Counted from the stretch's first letter, positions 32,515 to 42,205 are shown. The stretch: 64,000 nucleotides of DNA from Ga0077527 sp038316355 (GCA_038316355.1 JBBQAO010000005.1:26130-90129); one strand, 5' to 3'. Program-made: numbers and translations. Notes: generated by a model from the letters alone, not told the origin.

Positions 32515-33892
32515 AGCGCGCACGCTGCGCACCCGCTTGCTGTTATGGATCAGCGGTCCGCTCATTGCGTTATGGCTGATCAGCACCCTGATCGACCACG
32601 ATATTGCCAGGGGCTTCGTCAATCTCAATTACGACCGCGCGCTGCTTGATACCGCGCTGGATCTGGGGCGCAATGTGCGCGAGTCGGGCAACCAGCTCTA
32701 TCTCGATCTGCCGCAGCCGGTGATCGAAATGCTGATTTCCGGCGAACAGGGCCGTTTTTATTACCGTGCCAACGGAGCCGACGGCGAGTACATCACCGGC
32801 GACCCGGATCTCCCCGAGCCGCCGCCCGAGGCGCTGGGAGATCGTGTCAGCTATTACGACGCCCTGTTCCGCAACGAGCAGATCCGCGCCGTCGCGCTGC
32901 GCGTACCGGTACGGCCGGGCTCCGGCAAGGGTTCCATCCTGATCCAGGTCGCGGAACGATCAAAGCTGCGCGCCGACTTTGCCCGCCAGATCATGTTGCG
33001 CATGATGCTGCCCCAGGCCATCCTGGTGCTGCTGTCCACGCTCGCAGTATGGTTCGGCGTCGGCATCGGCCTGCGCGCGCTGACCTCGATGCAGCGGGAA
33101 ATCGAGAACCGCTCACATGTGGATCTCAGCCCGATTGACGAAACCGGCGCGCCCGCCGAGGTGCGGCCGCTGGTGCGCGCGATGAACGACCTGCTGTCGC
33201 GGCTGAGCGCTGCTCTCGCCGCCCAGCAGCGGTTCATCGCCGACGCCGCGCACCAGCTGCGCACACCGGTGGCCGCGCTGAAGATGCAGGCTGAACTCGC
33301 CACGCGACAGGTGCGCGACGGCGAAGTCGCTGTCACGCTGCAGCACCTGCATACGGCTGCCGATCACGCGGCGCGGCTGGTCGCACAGCTGCTGACCCTG
33401 GCGCGCGCGGAACCCGGCTCGCACCGCAGCGTGATACGCCAGCCCTTCGCGCTGATGTCCGCGGCTCGCGATGTCGCCGGGGAATGGGTGCCGCGTGCAC
33501 TGGCCCGCGGCATTGATCTGGGTTTCGACGACACCTCCGCACCCGCCGCAATCAGCGCAGATCCATTTCTGATCCACGAAATGCTCAACAATCTGATTGA
33601 CAACGCCATCCAGTACACACCGGCCGGCGGCCGCGTCACCGTGCGCGTCCGGCGGCAGGGCGAACAGGCCATGCTGGAAGTCGAAGACGACGGCCCCGGC
33701 ATCCCGGTTGAGGAGCAGGAAAGGGTATTCGAACGTTTTTACCGCATGCCGGGCGGTGCGCCGGAAGGTTGCGGCCTCGGACTGGCCATCGTCCGCGAAA
33801 TTGCTCAGGGCCATCAGGCCATGGTGGCCGTGCAAGCAGGCACCGGCGGTCGCGGCGCCCGCTTCACCGTTACATTCCCGTCACCGCAATAG
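32507..33892 (+). CDS. Sensor histidine kinase, TctE-like
   Basis: The 461-residue protein has an N-terminal membrane segment (about residues 13-28), a periplasmic domain (30-155), a second membrane segment (170-190), a HAMP linker, His249 in FIADAAHQLRTPVAALKM, and an ATPase domain (NNLIDNAIQYTPAGG; FYRMPGGAPEGCGLGLAIV). The 2CSK-like sensory region matches TctE proteins that sense carboxylates. Start ATG 32507 overlaps the regulator stop. Its 3' end overlaps the convergent ABC gene by 23 bases, an uncommon antisense overlap. Confidence 0.93.
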   Translation: MSKARTLRTRLLLWISGPLIALWLISTLIDHDIARGFVNLNYDRALLDTALDLGRNVRESGNQLYLDLPQPVIEMLISGEQGRFYYRANGADGEYITGDPDLPEPPPEALGDRVSYYDALFRNEQIRAVALRVPVRPGSGKGSILIQVAERSKLRADFARQIMLRMMLPQAILVLLSTLAVWFGVGIGLRALTSMQREIENRSHVDLSPIDETGAPAEVRPLVRAMNDLLSRLSAALAAQQRFIADAAHQLRTPVAALKMQAELATRQVRDGEVAVTLQHLHTAADHAARLVAQLLTLARAEPGSHRSVIRQPFALMSAARDVAGEWVPRALARGIDLGFDDTSAPAAISADPFLIHEMLNNLIDNAIQYTPAGGRVTVRVRRQGEQAMLEVEDDGPGIPVEEQERVFERFYRMPGGAPEGCGLGLAIVREIAQGHQAMVAVQAGTGGRGARFTVTFPSPQ

Positions 33893-35726
33893 CCGGTGCG
33901 TTTTCCCGTTCGGTACGGCGCTGCGCATCTTCCTGCTGCTGCAGCGCCCACATCTGTGCGTAGGCACCGTCGCTGGCGAGCAGCGCGGCATGGCGACCGC
34001 GTTCTACCACCCGCCCCTGATCCAGCACCAGAATTTCATCGGCATCCATTACCGTCGACAAGCGGTGCGCGATGACCAGCGTGGTGCGGCCCTGCGCGAT
34101 GGCGTTCAATTCCTTCTGGATTGCCTGCTCGGTGCGTGAGTCCAGCGCCGATGTCGCTTCGTCAAAAATCATGATGCGCGGATTTTTCAGTATCGCGCGA
34201 GCAATCGCCACCCGCTGTTTTTCGCCGCCCGACAGTTTCAGGCCGCGCTCGCCGACCATCGCCTCGTAACCATCCGGCAGACTCTCGATGAAGGCATGAA
34301 TGTGCGCCGCCTTCGCTGCGGCAATCACCTCATCTCGCGGCGCTGCCGGCCGTCCGTACTGGATGTTGTAATAAATCGTGTCGTTGAACAGCACGGTGTC
34401 CTGCGGCACGATGGCGATGGCGCCGCGCAGGCTGGTCTGGCGCAGTTGCCGGATATCAATCCCGTTGATGCGGATCGCACCGCCGGTCGCGTCGTAGAAA
34501 CGGTAGAGCAGCCGTGCCAGCGTCGATTTGCCGGCGCCGCTCGCCCCCACCACCGCAACTTTCGCCGCCGGCGGGATCTCGAAGGTCATGCCGTGCAGTA
34601 TCTGGCGCCGCGGGTCGTAACCGAAATCGACCGCCTCAAATTGCACGGTCGCCGGCCCCTCCGGTACATCCTTTGCCTCCGGCGCGTCATCCACTTCACG
34701 GTTTTCTTCGAGCAGCCCGAACATGCGGTCCATGTCGATCAGCGCCTGCTTGATCTCGCGATAGGCCATGCCGAGAAAATTGAGCGGGATGTAGAGCTGG
34801 ATCAGCAGGCCGTTGACCAGCACCAGGTCGCCCAGCGACAGTTCGCGCGCCACCACGCCCTGGGCGCAGAGGATCATCAGCAGCGTGGCGGCAATGGCAA
34901 TGATTGACGCCTGACCAACGTTGAGCAGGCCGAGAGATGCCTCGTTCCTGACCGCCATCACCTCGTAGCGCTGCAGGCTGTCATCGTAACGCAGCGCCTC
35001 GTAATCCTCGTTGTTGAAATATTTGACGGTTTCGTAATTGAGCAGGCTGTCCACGGCCCGGGTGTTGGCCTTGGAATCGAGATCATTGGCGCGCCGGCGG
35101 ATCGCAGTGCGCCACTCGGTGATGCCGATGGTAAACGCGATGTAGAGCACCACCGCAGCAAAGGTCACTGCGACAAATCGCCAGTCGAATTTGGCAAACA
35201 GCACAGCCGCGACCAGCGTGAACTCCAGCACCACCGGGATGATAGAAAACAGCATGAACGACAGCAGCGTGGAAATGCCGCGGGTGCCGCGCTCGATGTC
35301 GCGCGACATGCCGCCGGTCTGGCGGTCAAGGTGGAAACGCAGCGACAGTGCATGCAGGTGACGGAACACCGCCAGCGCGATGCGCCGCGTCGCACGCTGC
35401 GTGACCGGCACAAACACCACGTCGCGCAATTCGGCGAACAGCACCGTGGACAGGCGCAGCACGCCGTAGGCGACCAGCAGCGCCAGTGGCAGTATCAGCA
35501 CTGCCTGTTTCGAATCAAGGCCGTCGACGATGTCCTTCATGATCAGCGGCACACCGACGTTGGCGAATTTAGCCGCCACCAGGAACAGCAGTGCCACCAC
35601 CACGCGCCATTTGTATTCCCACAGGTACGGCAGCAGCATCGGCACCACGCGCCAGTCACGACCGCGCGCCGGTACTTCAGTGGGTGTAGCAATGCCCTTG
35701 TGCAGGGCTGCGCGATCAGCAGTCAT
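33870..35726 (-). CDS. Atm1/HMT1-type ABC exporter (fused permease-ATPase)
   Basis: The 618-residue protein has a transmembrane domain (about 35-340) with six hydrophobic helices and an ATPase domain with Walker A GASGAGKST, signature LSGGEKQRVAIARAI and Walker B IMIFDEATSALDS. The segments QTGGMSRDIERGTRGIS and FNNEDYEALRYD are typical of Atm1/HMT1 exporters, which move glutathione-linked or Fe-S-related compounds. It is convergent with the sensor kinase and overlaps it by 23 bases. Confidence 0.92.
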   Translation of the reverse strand: MTADRAALHKGIATPTEVPARGRDWRVVPMLLPYLWEYKWRVVVALLFLVAAKFANVGVPLIMKDIVDGLDSKQAVLILPLALLVAYGVLRLSTVLFAELRDVVFVPVTQRATRRIALAVFRHLHALSLRFHLDRQTGGMSRDIERGTRGISTLLSFMLFSIIPVVLEFTLVAAVLFAKFDWRFVAVTFAAVVLYIAFTIGITEWRTAIRRRANDLDSKANTRAVDSLLNYETVKYFNNEDYEALRYDDSLQRYEVMAVRNEASLGLLNVGQASIIAIAATLLMILCAQGVVARELSLGDLVLVNGLLIQLYIPLNFLGMAYREIKQALIDMDRMFGLLEENREVDDAPEAKDVPEGPATVQFEAVDFGYDPRRQILHGMTFEIPPAAKVAVVGASGAGKSTLARLLYRFYDATGGAIRINGIDIRQLRQTSLRGAIAIVPQDTVLFNDTIYYNIQYGRPAAPRDEVIAAAKAAHIHAFIESLPDGYEAMVGERGLKLSGGEKQRVAIARAILKNPRIMIFDEATSALDSRTEQAIQKELNAIAQGRTTLVIAHRLSTVMDADEILVLDQGRVVERGRHAALLASDGAYAQMWALQQQEDAQRRTERENAPAIAVTGM

Positions 35727-35812
35727 GAAGTGTCCGGGAATCCACTTTTTTAAATTTTATCAATAAAAACAATTACTTAAAACACTCATTTACAACATCC
35801 ACTGCGCAGCAC

Positions 35813-36616
35813 TCAGCCAGGCAGACGCTCGAGCTGTGCCGTCAGCGGCGCATGGTCGGAAATCCGTCCCCAGCGCCGGCCGTGGTGAACGCGAACCTCA
35901 TGCACCGCGAAACCACGCACATAAATCCGGTCCAGCCGCAGCACCGGCAACAGCGCCGGAAAGCTGCGCGCGGGTGCGCCGCCCGCCAGTTCGAATACTT
36001 CGTGCATGTTCAGCGGATGCGCCAGTTGCTGGGTCGCGCGGTGGCGCCAGTACCAGTCGTTGAAATCGCCGGCGACGATCAGCGGCGCATCCGGCGGCAC
36101 CAGGCGCTCGATGCGCTGACGCAGGCGCTCCAGTTGCAGGCCACGGCCGCGCGCGGTCAGCGCCAGGTGCACGCATACACAATGCAGCGGTTGCGGCCAG
36201 CCGGGCACAGCGATTTCGCAGTGCAGGAGTCCGCGGCGCTCGAAACGATGCGACGACACGTCCTCATTGGCCCAGTGCGTAATCGGATAACGCGACAGCA
36301 CGGCGTTGCCGTGATGGCCGGCATCGTACACCGCGTTTTTGCCGTAGGCATGGCTTTCCCACAGGCTGTCGGCGAGAAACTCGTATTGGGACTGCACCGG
36401 CCAGTCAAGATGACGTGCGGCGTGGACCGTATGTTCACCGACGACTTCCTGCAGGAACACCAGATCGGTATTGAGCAGGCGCAACTGTTCCCGCAACACA
36501 TGCAGCGTCGGTCGCCGTGCGAACAGGGGGGTGACCGAAAAGCCTTTATGGATGTTGTAGGTCGCGACACTCAGCAGCAGCGACGCGCCGGTCACGTCAT
36601 TCTCAGGATATGGCAA
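35813..36616 (-). CDS. Endonuclease/exonuclease/phosphatase family protein
   Basis: The 267-residue protein has the EEP motifs in order: TYNIHKGFS, FLQEV, VAGDFNDWYW and RISDHAPLTAQL, which carry the Asn, Glu, Asp/Asn and His of the metal-dependent active site. No signal peptide is visible. The substrate (DNA, lipid or phosphate ester) cannot be called. Its start overlaps the stop of nadA by 14 bases on the same strand, suggesting coupling. Confidence 0.85.
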   Translation of the reverse strand: MPYPENDVTGASLLLSVATYNIHKGFSVTPLFARRPTLHVLREQLRLLNTDLVFLQEVVGEHTVHAARHLDWPVQSQYEFLADSLWESHAYGKNAVYDAGHHGNAVLSRYPITHWANEDVSSHRFERRGLLHCEIAVPGWPQPLHCVCVHLALTARGRGLQLERLRQRIERLVPPDAPLIVAGDFNDWYWRHRATQQLAHPLNMHEVFELAGGAPARSFPALLPVLRLDRIYVRGFAVHEVRVHHGRRWGRISDHAPLTAQLERLPG

Positions 36617-37700
36617 GCATACGGTCCAGCGCGATGCGCGCCAGTTCCGCCTCGTATGCGGGCACCTTGATCTGGTTCACCACCTTGCCTGCCACCAGAT
36701 TTTCGAGTGACCACGCCAGGTGCTGGGGATCAATGCGCTGCATGGTTGAACACATGCACACCGTCGGTGCCATGAACTGCACCGATTTGCCCTGCGGAGC
36801 GAATTCTTCTGCAATCCGGTTCACCAGATTGAGTTCGGTGCCGACCAGCCACCGCGATCCCGGCGGGCTCGCCGCGATGGTCTTGATGATGTAGTCGGTG
36901 GAGCCGACGTAATCGGAGAGTTTGCACACTTCGAAGTTGCACTCCGGATGACTGATCACAGCCCCTCCCGGATGCTGCTGGCGCCAGCGCAGGATGTGCT
37001 GCGCCTGGAACATCTGGTGCACCGAGCAATGGCCCTTCCACAGCAGCACCTTTGCCATCTTGATCTGCTGCGGCGTCAAGCCGCCCATCGGCTCATCCGG
37101 ATCCCACACCAGCATTTCGGACAGCGGGATATCCCTCAGGTAGCCGGTCCAGCGGCCGAGATGCTGGTCGGGGAAAAACAGTACTTTGTCACGCCGGCCG
37201 AACGCCCAGCCGAGGATCTGCTTTGCATTGGACGAGGTGCAAACGATGCCGCCATGTTCGCCGCAGAACGCCTTCAGGTCAGCGGCAGAATTGATGTAGG
37301 TGATGGGGGTGACGTGCTCATCAGGATCCAGCACTTCCGACAGCTCGCGCCACGCGCGCTCAACCTTGGCGAGGCTCGCCATGTCCGCCATCGAACAACC
37401 GGCGTTCATGTCGGGCAGGATCACTTTCTGCGAGGCGCGCGAGAGGATGTCCGCGACTTCGGCCATGAAATGCACACCGCAGAACACGATGTATTCGGAA
37501 TCAGTGGTGGACGCCAGCTTGGACAGTTGCAGCGAGTCACCGGTCAGGTCAGCGTGTTTGTAGACGTCCGCCCGCTGATAATGATGACCGAGCAATACGA
37601 CGCGATCACCGAGCTTCTGCCGTGCAGCCACAATGCGTGCTTCACACGCGTCATCAGCCAGCGGCTTGAAACCCTCAAAGGCTATCGTCTTGACTTCCAT
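36603..37700 (-). CDS. nadA: Quinolinate synthase NadA
   Basis: The 365-residue protein joins iminoaspartate and dihydroxyacetone phosphate to form quinolinate in NAD synthesis. Family blocks: VLLGHHYQRADVYKHADLTG, FCGVHFMAEVADIL, GIVCTSSNAKQIL and PTVCMCSTMQRID. The conserved cysteines bind a [4Fe-4S] cluster. The ATG at 37700 is preferred, with AAGGA upstream, over a longer frame from 37736. It is followed on the same strand by the EEP gene. Confidence 0.96.
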   Translation of the reverse strand: MEVKTIAFEGFKPLADDACEARIVAARQKLGDRVVLLGHHYQRADVYKHADLTGDSLQLSKLASTTDSEYIVFCGVHFMAEVADILSRASQKVILPDMNAGCSMADMASLAKVERAWRELSEVLDPDEHVTPITYINSAADLKAFCGEHGGIVCTSSNAKQILGWAFGRRDKVLFFPDQHLGRWTGYLRDIPLSEMLVWDPDEPMGGLTPQQIKMAKVLLWKGHCSVHQMFQAQHILRWRQQHPGGAVISHPECNFEVCKLSDYVGSTDYIIKTIAASPPGSRWLVGTELNLVNRIAEEFAPQGKSVQFMAPTVCMCSTMQRIDPQHLAWSLENLVAGKVVNQIKVPAYEAELARIALDRMLAIS

Positions 37701-37822
37701 CGTCTGATCCTTCTCCAGTATCAAAGCCGGCATCACAGTCAGCCCCCGGCTTCGGGGAAAACTCTGACATTACAGGATTTTGACAGAAAAACCAGCCAAA
37801 AAATCCCGACAGGTCGCGTGAT

Positions 37823-38272
37823 TTATGTGCACCGCCGCATACGCTGCGGCAACTCACGTATAACTTCAGCATTGCTCGATGAAAATACGCAATCCGCCGC
37901 CTCGCGCCATGGCAACCACCGGTAGTCCAGATGTTCGCGCGGAGCAAGCACGATGTCCTGAACGGCCGGCAATTTCAGACTGAAGACATGTTCCGTATTG
38001 TGGGTAACACCCGGCGCATAACGATTGCGCCAGTGTGGATAAATTTCATAACGGTTCTCGCGCTGCCAGTCATTCAGCATCGCAGCGTCGGCAACAATGC
38101 CGGTTTCTTCAGTCAGTTCGCGTTGCGCGGTCTGCAGCAGCGTCTCGCCTTCATCCTGACTGCCGGTGACCGACTGCCAGAAACCCGGGCGGTCAGCGCG
38201 CTCCAGCAGCAGCACCTGCAAGTCGGCAGTGTGCACCAGCACCAGCACCGACACCGGAGTCTTGTAATTCAT
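37823..38272 (-). CDS. nudB: Dihydroneopterin triphosphate diphosphatase (NudB-like Nudix hydrolase)
   Basis: The 149-residue protein has a Nudix box (GSQDEGETLLQTAQRELTEE) and an overall length and pattern matching NudB of folate synthesis. The ATG at 38272 lies 4 bases inside the stop of the barstar gene (overlap), so it is translated from the same mRNA. A longer frame from 38341 has no support. Confidence 0.9.
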   Translation of the reverse strand: MNYKTPVSVLVLVHTADLQVLLLERADRPGFWQSVTGSQDEGETLLQTAQRELTEETGIVADAAMLNDWQRENRYEIYPHWRNRYAPGVTHNTEHVFSLKLPAVQDIVLAPREHLDYRWLPWREAADCVFSSSNAEVIRELPQRMRRCT

Positions 38273-38685
38273 CGCGCCGGAAACGCCGGCAGTCCGGTGG
38301 CATCGGTCAGCACGATGAACACCTGCCGCTGCCCCTGCCAATAATCCGCCGTGGCACCAAGAATTTCCAGCAGCACTGCGTGCTCATCACTCTTTGCCGC
38401 GGCAAAATCGGCTGCACCGCGCAGTGCCAGCACCCACCCTTTGTCCGGCAACCATGACAAATCCTGCAGACTGTCGGCCAGGGCATCCCAGTTGCCGCCG
38501 AAGCTGGCGGGGAATTTCAGCGCATGGGCAAACGCATTCAGCAGCGCGCGTTTGCCGCGTGCGCGCTGCAGATCAATGCCGATCCAGCGCAAGCCTTCAT
38601 CTCCCACTGCGGCACGCAGCGGGTTGATGTCCGCCGGCGCCCGGTAAACACCGTTGTTTTTCCCGACAAATCCGCGGATTTTCAT
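38269..38685 (-). CDS. Barstar-family RNase inhibitor
   Basis: The 138-residue protein has the barstar core LKFPASFGGNWDALADSLQD followed by a strand-rich end (QVFIVLTDATGLPAF). Barstars bind and block extracellular RNases of the barnase class inside the producing cell. The gene begins 4 bases inside the stop of the RNase gene and ends 4 bases inside nudB. The ATG at 38685 is preferred over a longer frame. Confidence 0.85.
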   Translation of the reverse strand: MKIRGFVGKNNGVYRAPADINPLRAAVGDEGLRWIGIDLQRARGKRALLNAFAHALKFPASFGGNWDALADSLQDLSWLPDKGWVLALRGAADFAAAKSDEHAVLLEILGATADYWQGQRQVFIVLTDATGLPAFPAR

Positions 38686-39116
38686 TCGACGATGCGCCTG
38701 AAGCTGCGGTAATGGTCCGCAGTGTAATAAAACACGCCGCCATCGCGACATTGCACAAGCCGCAGCGGGCCGGAGACCGGCGCTGCCGGGCGCTGTCGCT
38801 CGCAACCGACGACGATGCGCCGCGCACCGCGATGGCGCACACCGGGTGTGGTTACCGTGTACTCGCGGTAATAACCGCGCTGTGCCGCGGGCAGCAGTTT
38901 TTCGTAATTGCCGAAGGTGATACCGTCGCGCTCATGGGGATAAGGCCCGTCGCGCCGGATCAGCTGCATGGTTGCGCGGGCTTCCTGCGGCAGATCGGTG
39001 ACACGGATTTCCTGCGCGTGCGACTGCAGAGACTGTGAAGACTGCGGAAGATCTTCGCGCGCTGCGGCCAGCGCAGAGAACACGACAGCAACGATGAACC
39101 ACAGCAATTGCGGCAT
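38682..39116 (-). CDS. Secreted barnase/RNase N1-like ribonuclease
   Basis: The 144-residue protein has a signal peptide (LLWFIVAVVFSALAAA, residues 4-19). The mature domain fits the guanyl-specific RNase fold: LPQEARATMQLIRRDGPYPH, FGNYEKLLP, then Glu85 (YREYTV), Arg99/100 (GARRIV) and His135 (TADHYRSF), which match the catalytic Glu/Arg/His of barnase. It may act on RNA outside the cell or be a competition toxin. Its neighbour is the barstar inhibitor. An ATG at 39137 is an alternative start. Confidence 0.82.
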   Translation of the reverse strand: MPQLLWFIVAVVFSALAAAREDLPQSSQSLQSHAQEIRVTDLPQEARATMQLIRRDGPYPHERDGITFGNYEKLLPAAQRGYYREYTVTTPGVRHRGARRIVVGCERQRPAAPVSGPLRLVQCRDGGVFYYTADHYRSFRRIVE

Positions 39117-39167
39117 GCTGCGCCACGCTGTCCACATCGCAATGCTCTGCCTTCAGGCCGCGACCGT

Positions 39168-40952
39168 TTATTCGGCCGGGGTGACGTTGCGCAGGCGGAT
39201 GTGCAGTTCGCGCAACTGCTTCTCGGTCACAGCGCTCGGCGCCTCGACCATCAGATCCTGGCCACGCTGGGTTTTGGGGAACGCGATCACCTCACGGATC
39301 GATTCGGCACCAGTCATCAGCGTCACGATGCGGTCCAGACCGAAAGCAATGCCGCCATGCGGCGGTGCGCCGTAGGACAAAGCATCCAGCAGGAAGCCGA
39401 ATTTGGCGCGCGCATCCTCAGGCGCAATGCCCATTGCCGCAAACACCTGCGACTGCACCTCGGCGCGATGGATGCGCACCGAACCGCCGCCGATTTCCCA
39501 GCCGTTCAGCGCGACGTCGTAGGCCTTGGCCAGCACCTTGCCCGGATCGGTGGTCAGCAAGCCAACATGTTCGTCCTTCGGCGCCGTGAACGGGTGATGC
39601 GCCGCGTTCCAGCGCTGCGCTTCCTCGTCGTAATCGAAGGCCGGGAAATCAACAATCCAGCACGGCCGCCAACCGGCTTCGGCATGGCCTTTTTCATGGC
39701 CGACCCTGACCCGCAAGGCGCCCAGCGCGTCGTAGACCACCTTCTTGCGGTCAGCGCCGAAGAAAATCAGGTCGCCGTTGGTTGCAGCCGTGCGCTTGAG
39801 GATTTCAGCCAGCACCGGCTGCGGCAGGAATTTGACGATCGGCGACTGCAGGCCTTCGTCGTTCAGTTTGGTAGCATCGTTGACCTTGATGTAAGCCAGC
39901 CCCTTGGCGCCGTAAATTGAAACAAAGGCGGTGTAGTCGTCGATTTCCTTGCGCGTCAGCGCGGCGCCGCCGGGCAGGCGCAGCGCGACAACCTTGCCGT
40001 CCTTCAGCGCAATCGCCTGCTTGAACACCTTGAAGTCGACCTGGGTCATCAGGTCGCTGAGTTCAGTCAATTCAAGTTTGACGCGCAGGTCGGGCTTGTC
40101 CGAACCGTAACGCGCCATCGCATCGGCGTAGGTCAGGCGCGGAAACTCGCCGAGGTCAACGTTAAGCACGTTCTTGAACAAATCGCGGATCAGGCCTTCC
40201 ATCAGGTCCTGGATTTCGCGTTCGCCGAGGAAGGAAGTTTCGATATCGATCTGCGTGAATTCGGGCTGGCGGTCTGCGCGCAGATCTTCGTCGCGGAAAC
40301 ATTTGACGATCTGGTAGTAGCGGTCGTAACCCGCCACCATCAGCAACTGCTTGAACAGCTGGGGCGACTGCGGCAAGGCGTAGAACTGGCCATCGTGCAT
40401 GCGTGCGGGCACCAGGAATTCGCGCGCACCTTCGGGCGTCGACTTGTAGAGCATCGGTGTTTCGATGTCGATGAAACCGTTGCCGTCGAGGTAATTGCGC
40501 ACCGCGCGCGCGGCGCGATGGCGCAGCCGCAGGTTGTTCTGCATCTGCGGCCGGCGCAAATCGAGGAAGCGGTACTGCAGCCGCACGTTTTCCGACAGGT
40601 TTTCGTCGTCCATCATGAACGGCGGCGTCTGCGACGCGTTCAATACTTCCAGCGCGGTCGCCAGCACTTCAATTTCGCCGCTGACCAGATTGGCGTTGAT
40701 GGTGCCGGCCGGTCGTTCGCGCACGCGGCCTTCAACGCGCACCACGAATTCATTGCGCAGTCCATTGGCGATCGCGAAAGTTTCCGCACGGTCGGGATCA
40801 CAGACGATCTGCACCAGGCCTTCGCGGTCACGCAGGTCGATGAAAATGACGCCGCCATGATCGCGGCGACGGTGCACCCAGCCGCAGAGGCTCACGGTCT
40901 GGCCGAGGAGTTTGCGGTCAACCAGCCCGCAGTAATGGCTACGCATATTCAT
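39168..40952 (-). CDS. aspS: Aspartyl-tRNA synthetase
   Basis: The 594-residue class IIb synthetase has an anticodon-binding OB domain (about 1-100), motif 2 (FRDEDLRADRQPEFTQIDIE), a GAD insertion (about 290-420) and motif 3 (PPHGGIAFGLDRIVTLM). It charges tRNA-Asp; many betaproteobacteria use a non-discriminating form that also charges tRNA-Asn, but this cannot be read from sequence alone. It follows DUF502 on the minus strand across 20 bases. Confidence 0.97.
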   Translation of the reverse strand: MNMRSHYCGLVDRKLLGQTVSLCGWVHRRRDHGGVIFIDLRDREGLVQIVCDPDRAETFAIANGLRNEFVVRVEGRVRERPAGTINANLVSGEIEVLATALEVLNASQTPPFMMDDENLSENVRLQYRFLDLRRPQMQNNLRLRHRAARAVRNYLDGNGFIDIETPMLYKSTPEGAREFLVPARMHDGQFYALPQSPQLFKQLLMVAGYDRYYQIVKCFRDEDLRADRQPEFTQIDIETSFLGEREIQDLMEGLIRDLFKNVLNVDLGEFPRLTYADAMARYGSDKPDLRVKLELTELSDLMTQVDFKVFKQAIALKDGKVVALRLPGGAALTRKEIDDYTAFVSIYGAKGLAYIKVNDATKLNDEGLQSPIVKFLPQPVLAEILKRTAATNGDLIFFGADRKKVVYDALGALRVRVGHEKGHAEAGWRPCWIVDFPAFDYDEEAQRWNAAHHPFTAPKDEHVGLLTTDPGKVLAKAYDVALNGWEIGGGSVRIHRAEVQSQVFAAMGIAPEDARAKFGFLLDALSYGAPPHGGIAFGLDRIVTLMTGAESIREVIAFPKTQRGQDLMVEAPSAVTEKQLRELHIRLRNVTPAE

Positions 40953-40972
40953 AAGTAATTGATTCTAAATGA

Positions 40973-41617
40973 TTATTTTTTTGAGTCCGCTATAGACAGC
41001 ACAATGCCGCCGCCATTCGCCGGCACCACCACACCCATGGACACAATGTATTTGAATGCGGCGTCGACCGACATGTCGATTTCTATTGCATCTGCACGCC
41101 GCACATAAAAATAAAACCCGTTGACCGGACTCGGCGTGGTCGGGATGAATACCGCGACATATTCTTCTGGCAGGCGCGCCGCGACTTCCACCGGCACGTT
41201 AGTCTGGAACGCCAGCGACCAGGCCTCGGGATGCGGATAACGCACCAGCAGCACCTTGCGGAAAGCGTGGCCGGTACCCGAAAACAGCGTGTCGCTGACC
41301 TGTTTGACGCTGTGATAAATCGTATTGAAAATGGGAATTCGCGCGAGTATGCCTTCCCAGAACCGCACCAGACGCTGACCGAGAATATTGGCCGCGAGTA
41401 CTCCGGTGAAAAAAACGATCAACACTGTCAGGATCACGCCCAACCCAGGCACATGAACGCCCAGCCAGTTTTCGGTGAGCAGCGCTTGCGGTAACAACTG
41501 CAGCGACTGGTCCATGATACCCACCAGCAGGTTGAGCACCCACAGTGTGATCGCCAGCGGCACCCAGATCAGCAGGCCGGTGATGATGTAGCTCTTGATG
41601 GCGGTTTTCTTGAACAT
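40973..41617 (-). CDS. DUF502 membrane protein
   Basis: The 214-residue protein has two hydrophobic helices (YIITGLLIWVPLAITLWVLN and VILTVLIVFFTGVLAANILG) and the DUF502 blocks IFNTIYHSVKQVSDTLF and EYVAVFIPTTPSPVNGFYF. The function is unknown. It lies between an FmdB-family gene and aspS, the order seen across many betaproteobacteria. Confidence 0.93.
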   Translation of the reverse strand: MFKKTAIKSYIITGLLIWVPLAITLWVLNLLVGIMDQSLQLLPQALLTENWLGVHVPGLGVILTVLIVFFTGVLAANILGQRLVRFWEGILARIPIFNTIYHSVKQVSDTLFSGTGHAFRKVLLVRYPHPEAWSLAFQTNVPVEVAARLPEEYVAVFIPTTPSPVNGFYFYVRRADAIEIDMSVDAAFKYIVSMGVVVPANGGGIVLSIADSKK

Positions 41618-41717
41618 GGATTCTGTTGAGGCTTGCGCGCGACTGCGGCGAATGCCGGACTGCAGCGCAACCCGGCCCGCCGCGACGCGCAGATGCCGCG
41701 CCCGGCGTAATCATCAA

Positions 41718-42014
41718 TCAATTGCTGGCGGGGGCGGCTCCGGCCTTGGGTTCGGCCTTGGGTTCGGCCTTGGCTTCGTCCTTCTTCGGCGCATCGGCGG
41801 ATTTGGCGGCATCTGCCTTCGGCTTGCTGCCTTTGTCCTTGAAGTCCGTCGCATACCAGCCGCTGCCCTTCAACTGGAAACCGGCCGCAGTCACCATCTT
41901 GTTCAATGTTTTTTTGCCGCATTCCGGGCAATCCGTCAGCTGCTGATCACTGATGCGTTGCAGAAATTCCTTCTGGAAACCGCACGCCCCGCATCGATAT
42001 TCGTAAATTGGCAT
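41718..42014 (-). CDS. FmdB-family zinc ribbon protein with Lys/Ala/Pro tail
   Basis: The 98-residue protein starts MPIYEYRCGACGFQKEFLQR and has two CxxC pairs (CGAC and CPEC) forming the FmdB zinc ribbon. The last 35 residues are low-complexity, with a KAEPKAEPKAG repeat encoded by repeated GGCCTTGGGTTC-type units (41742-41775). The function is unknown; these often precede DUF502 and aspS. The ATG at 42014 is supported by family starts. Confidence 0.9.
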   Translation of the reverse strand: MPIYEYRCGACGFQKEFLQRISDQQLTDCPECGKKTLNKMVTAAGFQLKGSGWYATDFKDKGSKPKADAAKSADAPKKDEAKAEPKAEPKAGAAPASN

Positions 42015-42205
42015 GGCGCAACCCAAAAAATCCAAAAAAGCATTATACCTTAGAAGGTTACATGCTCTTTCGGCAGATATCCGGGCGTCCCCGGCGCCGT
42101 GCAAGCCCCCCGCCGCAGCGCGCTTGGCGTGACGCATCAAGCACGGCACAATCAGGGTCAAGCCAGCTTGTTGAACAAAAAGCATTTCCCCCAAAAACAC
42201 CCGCC

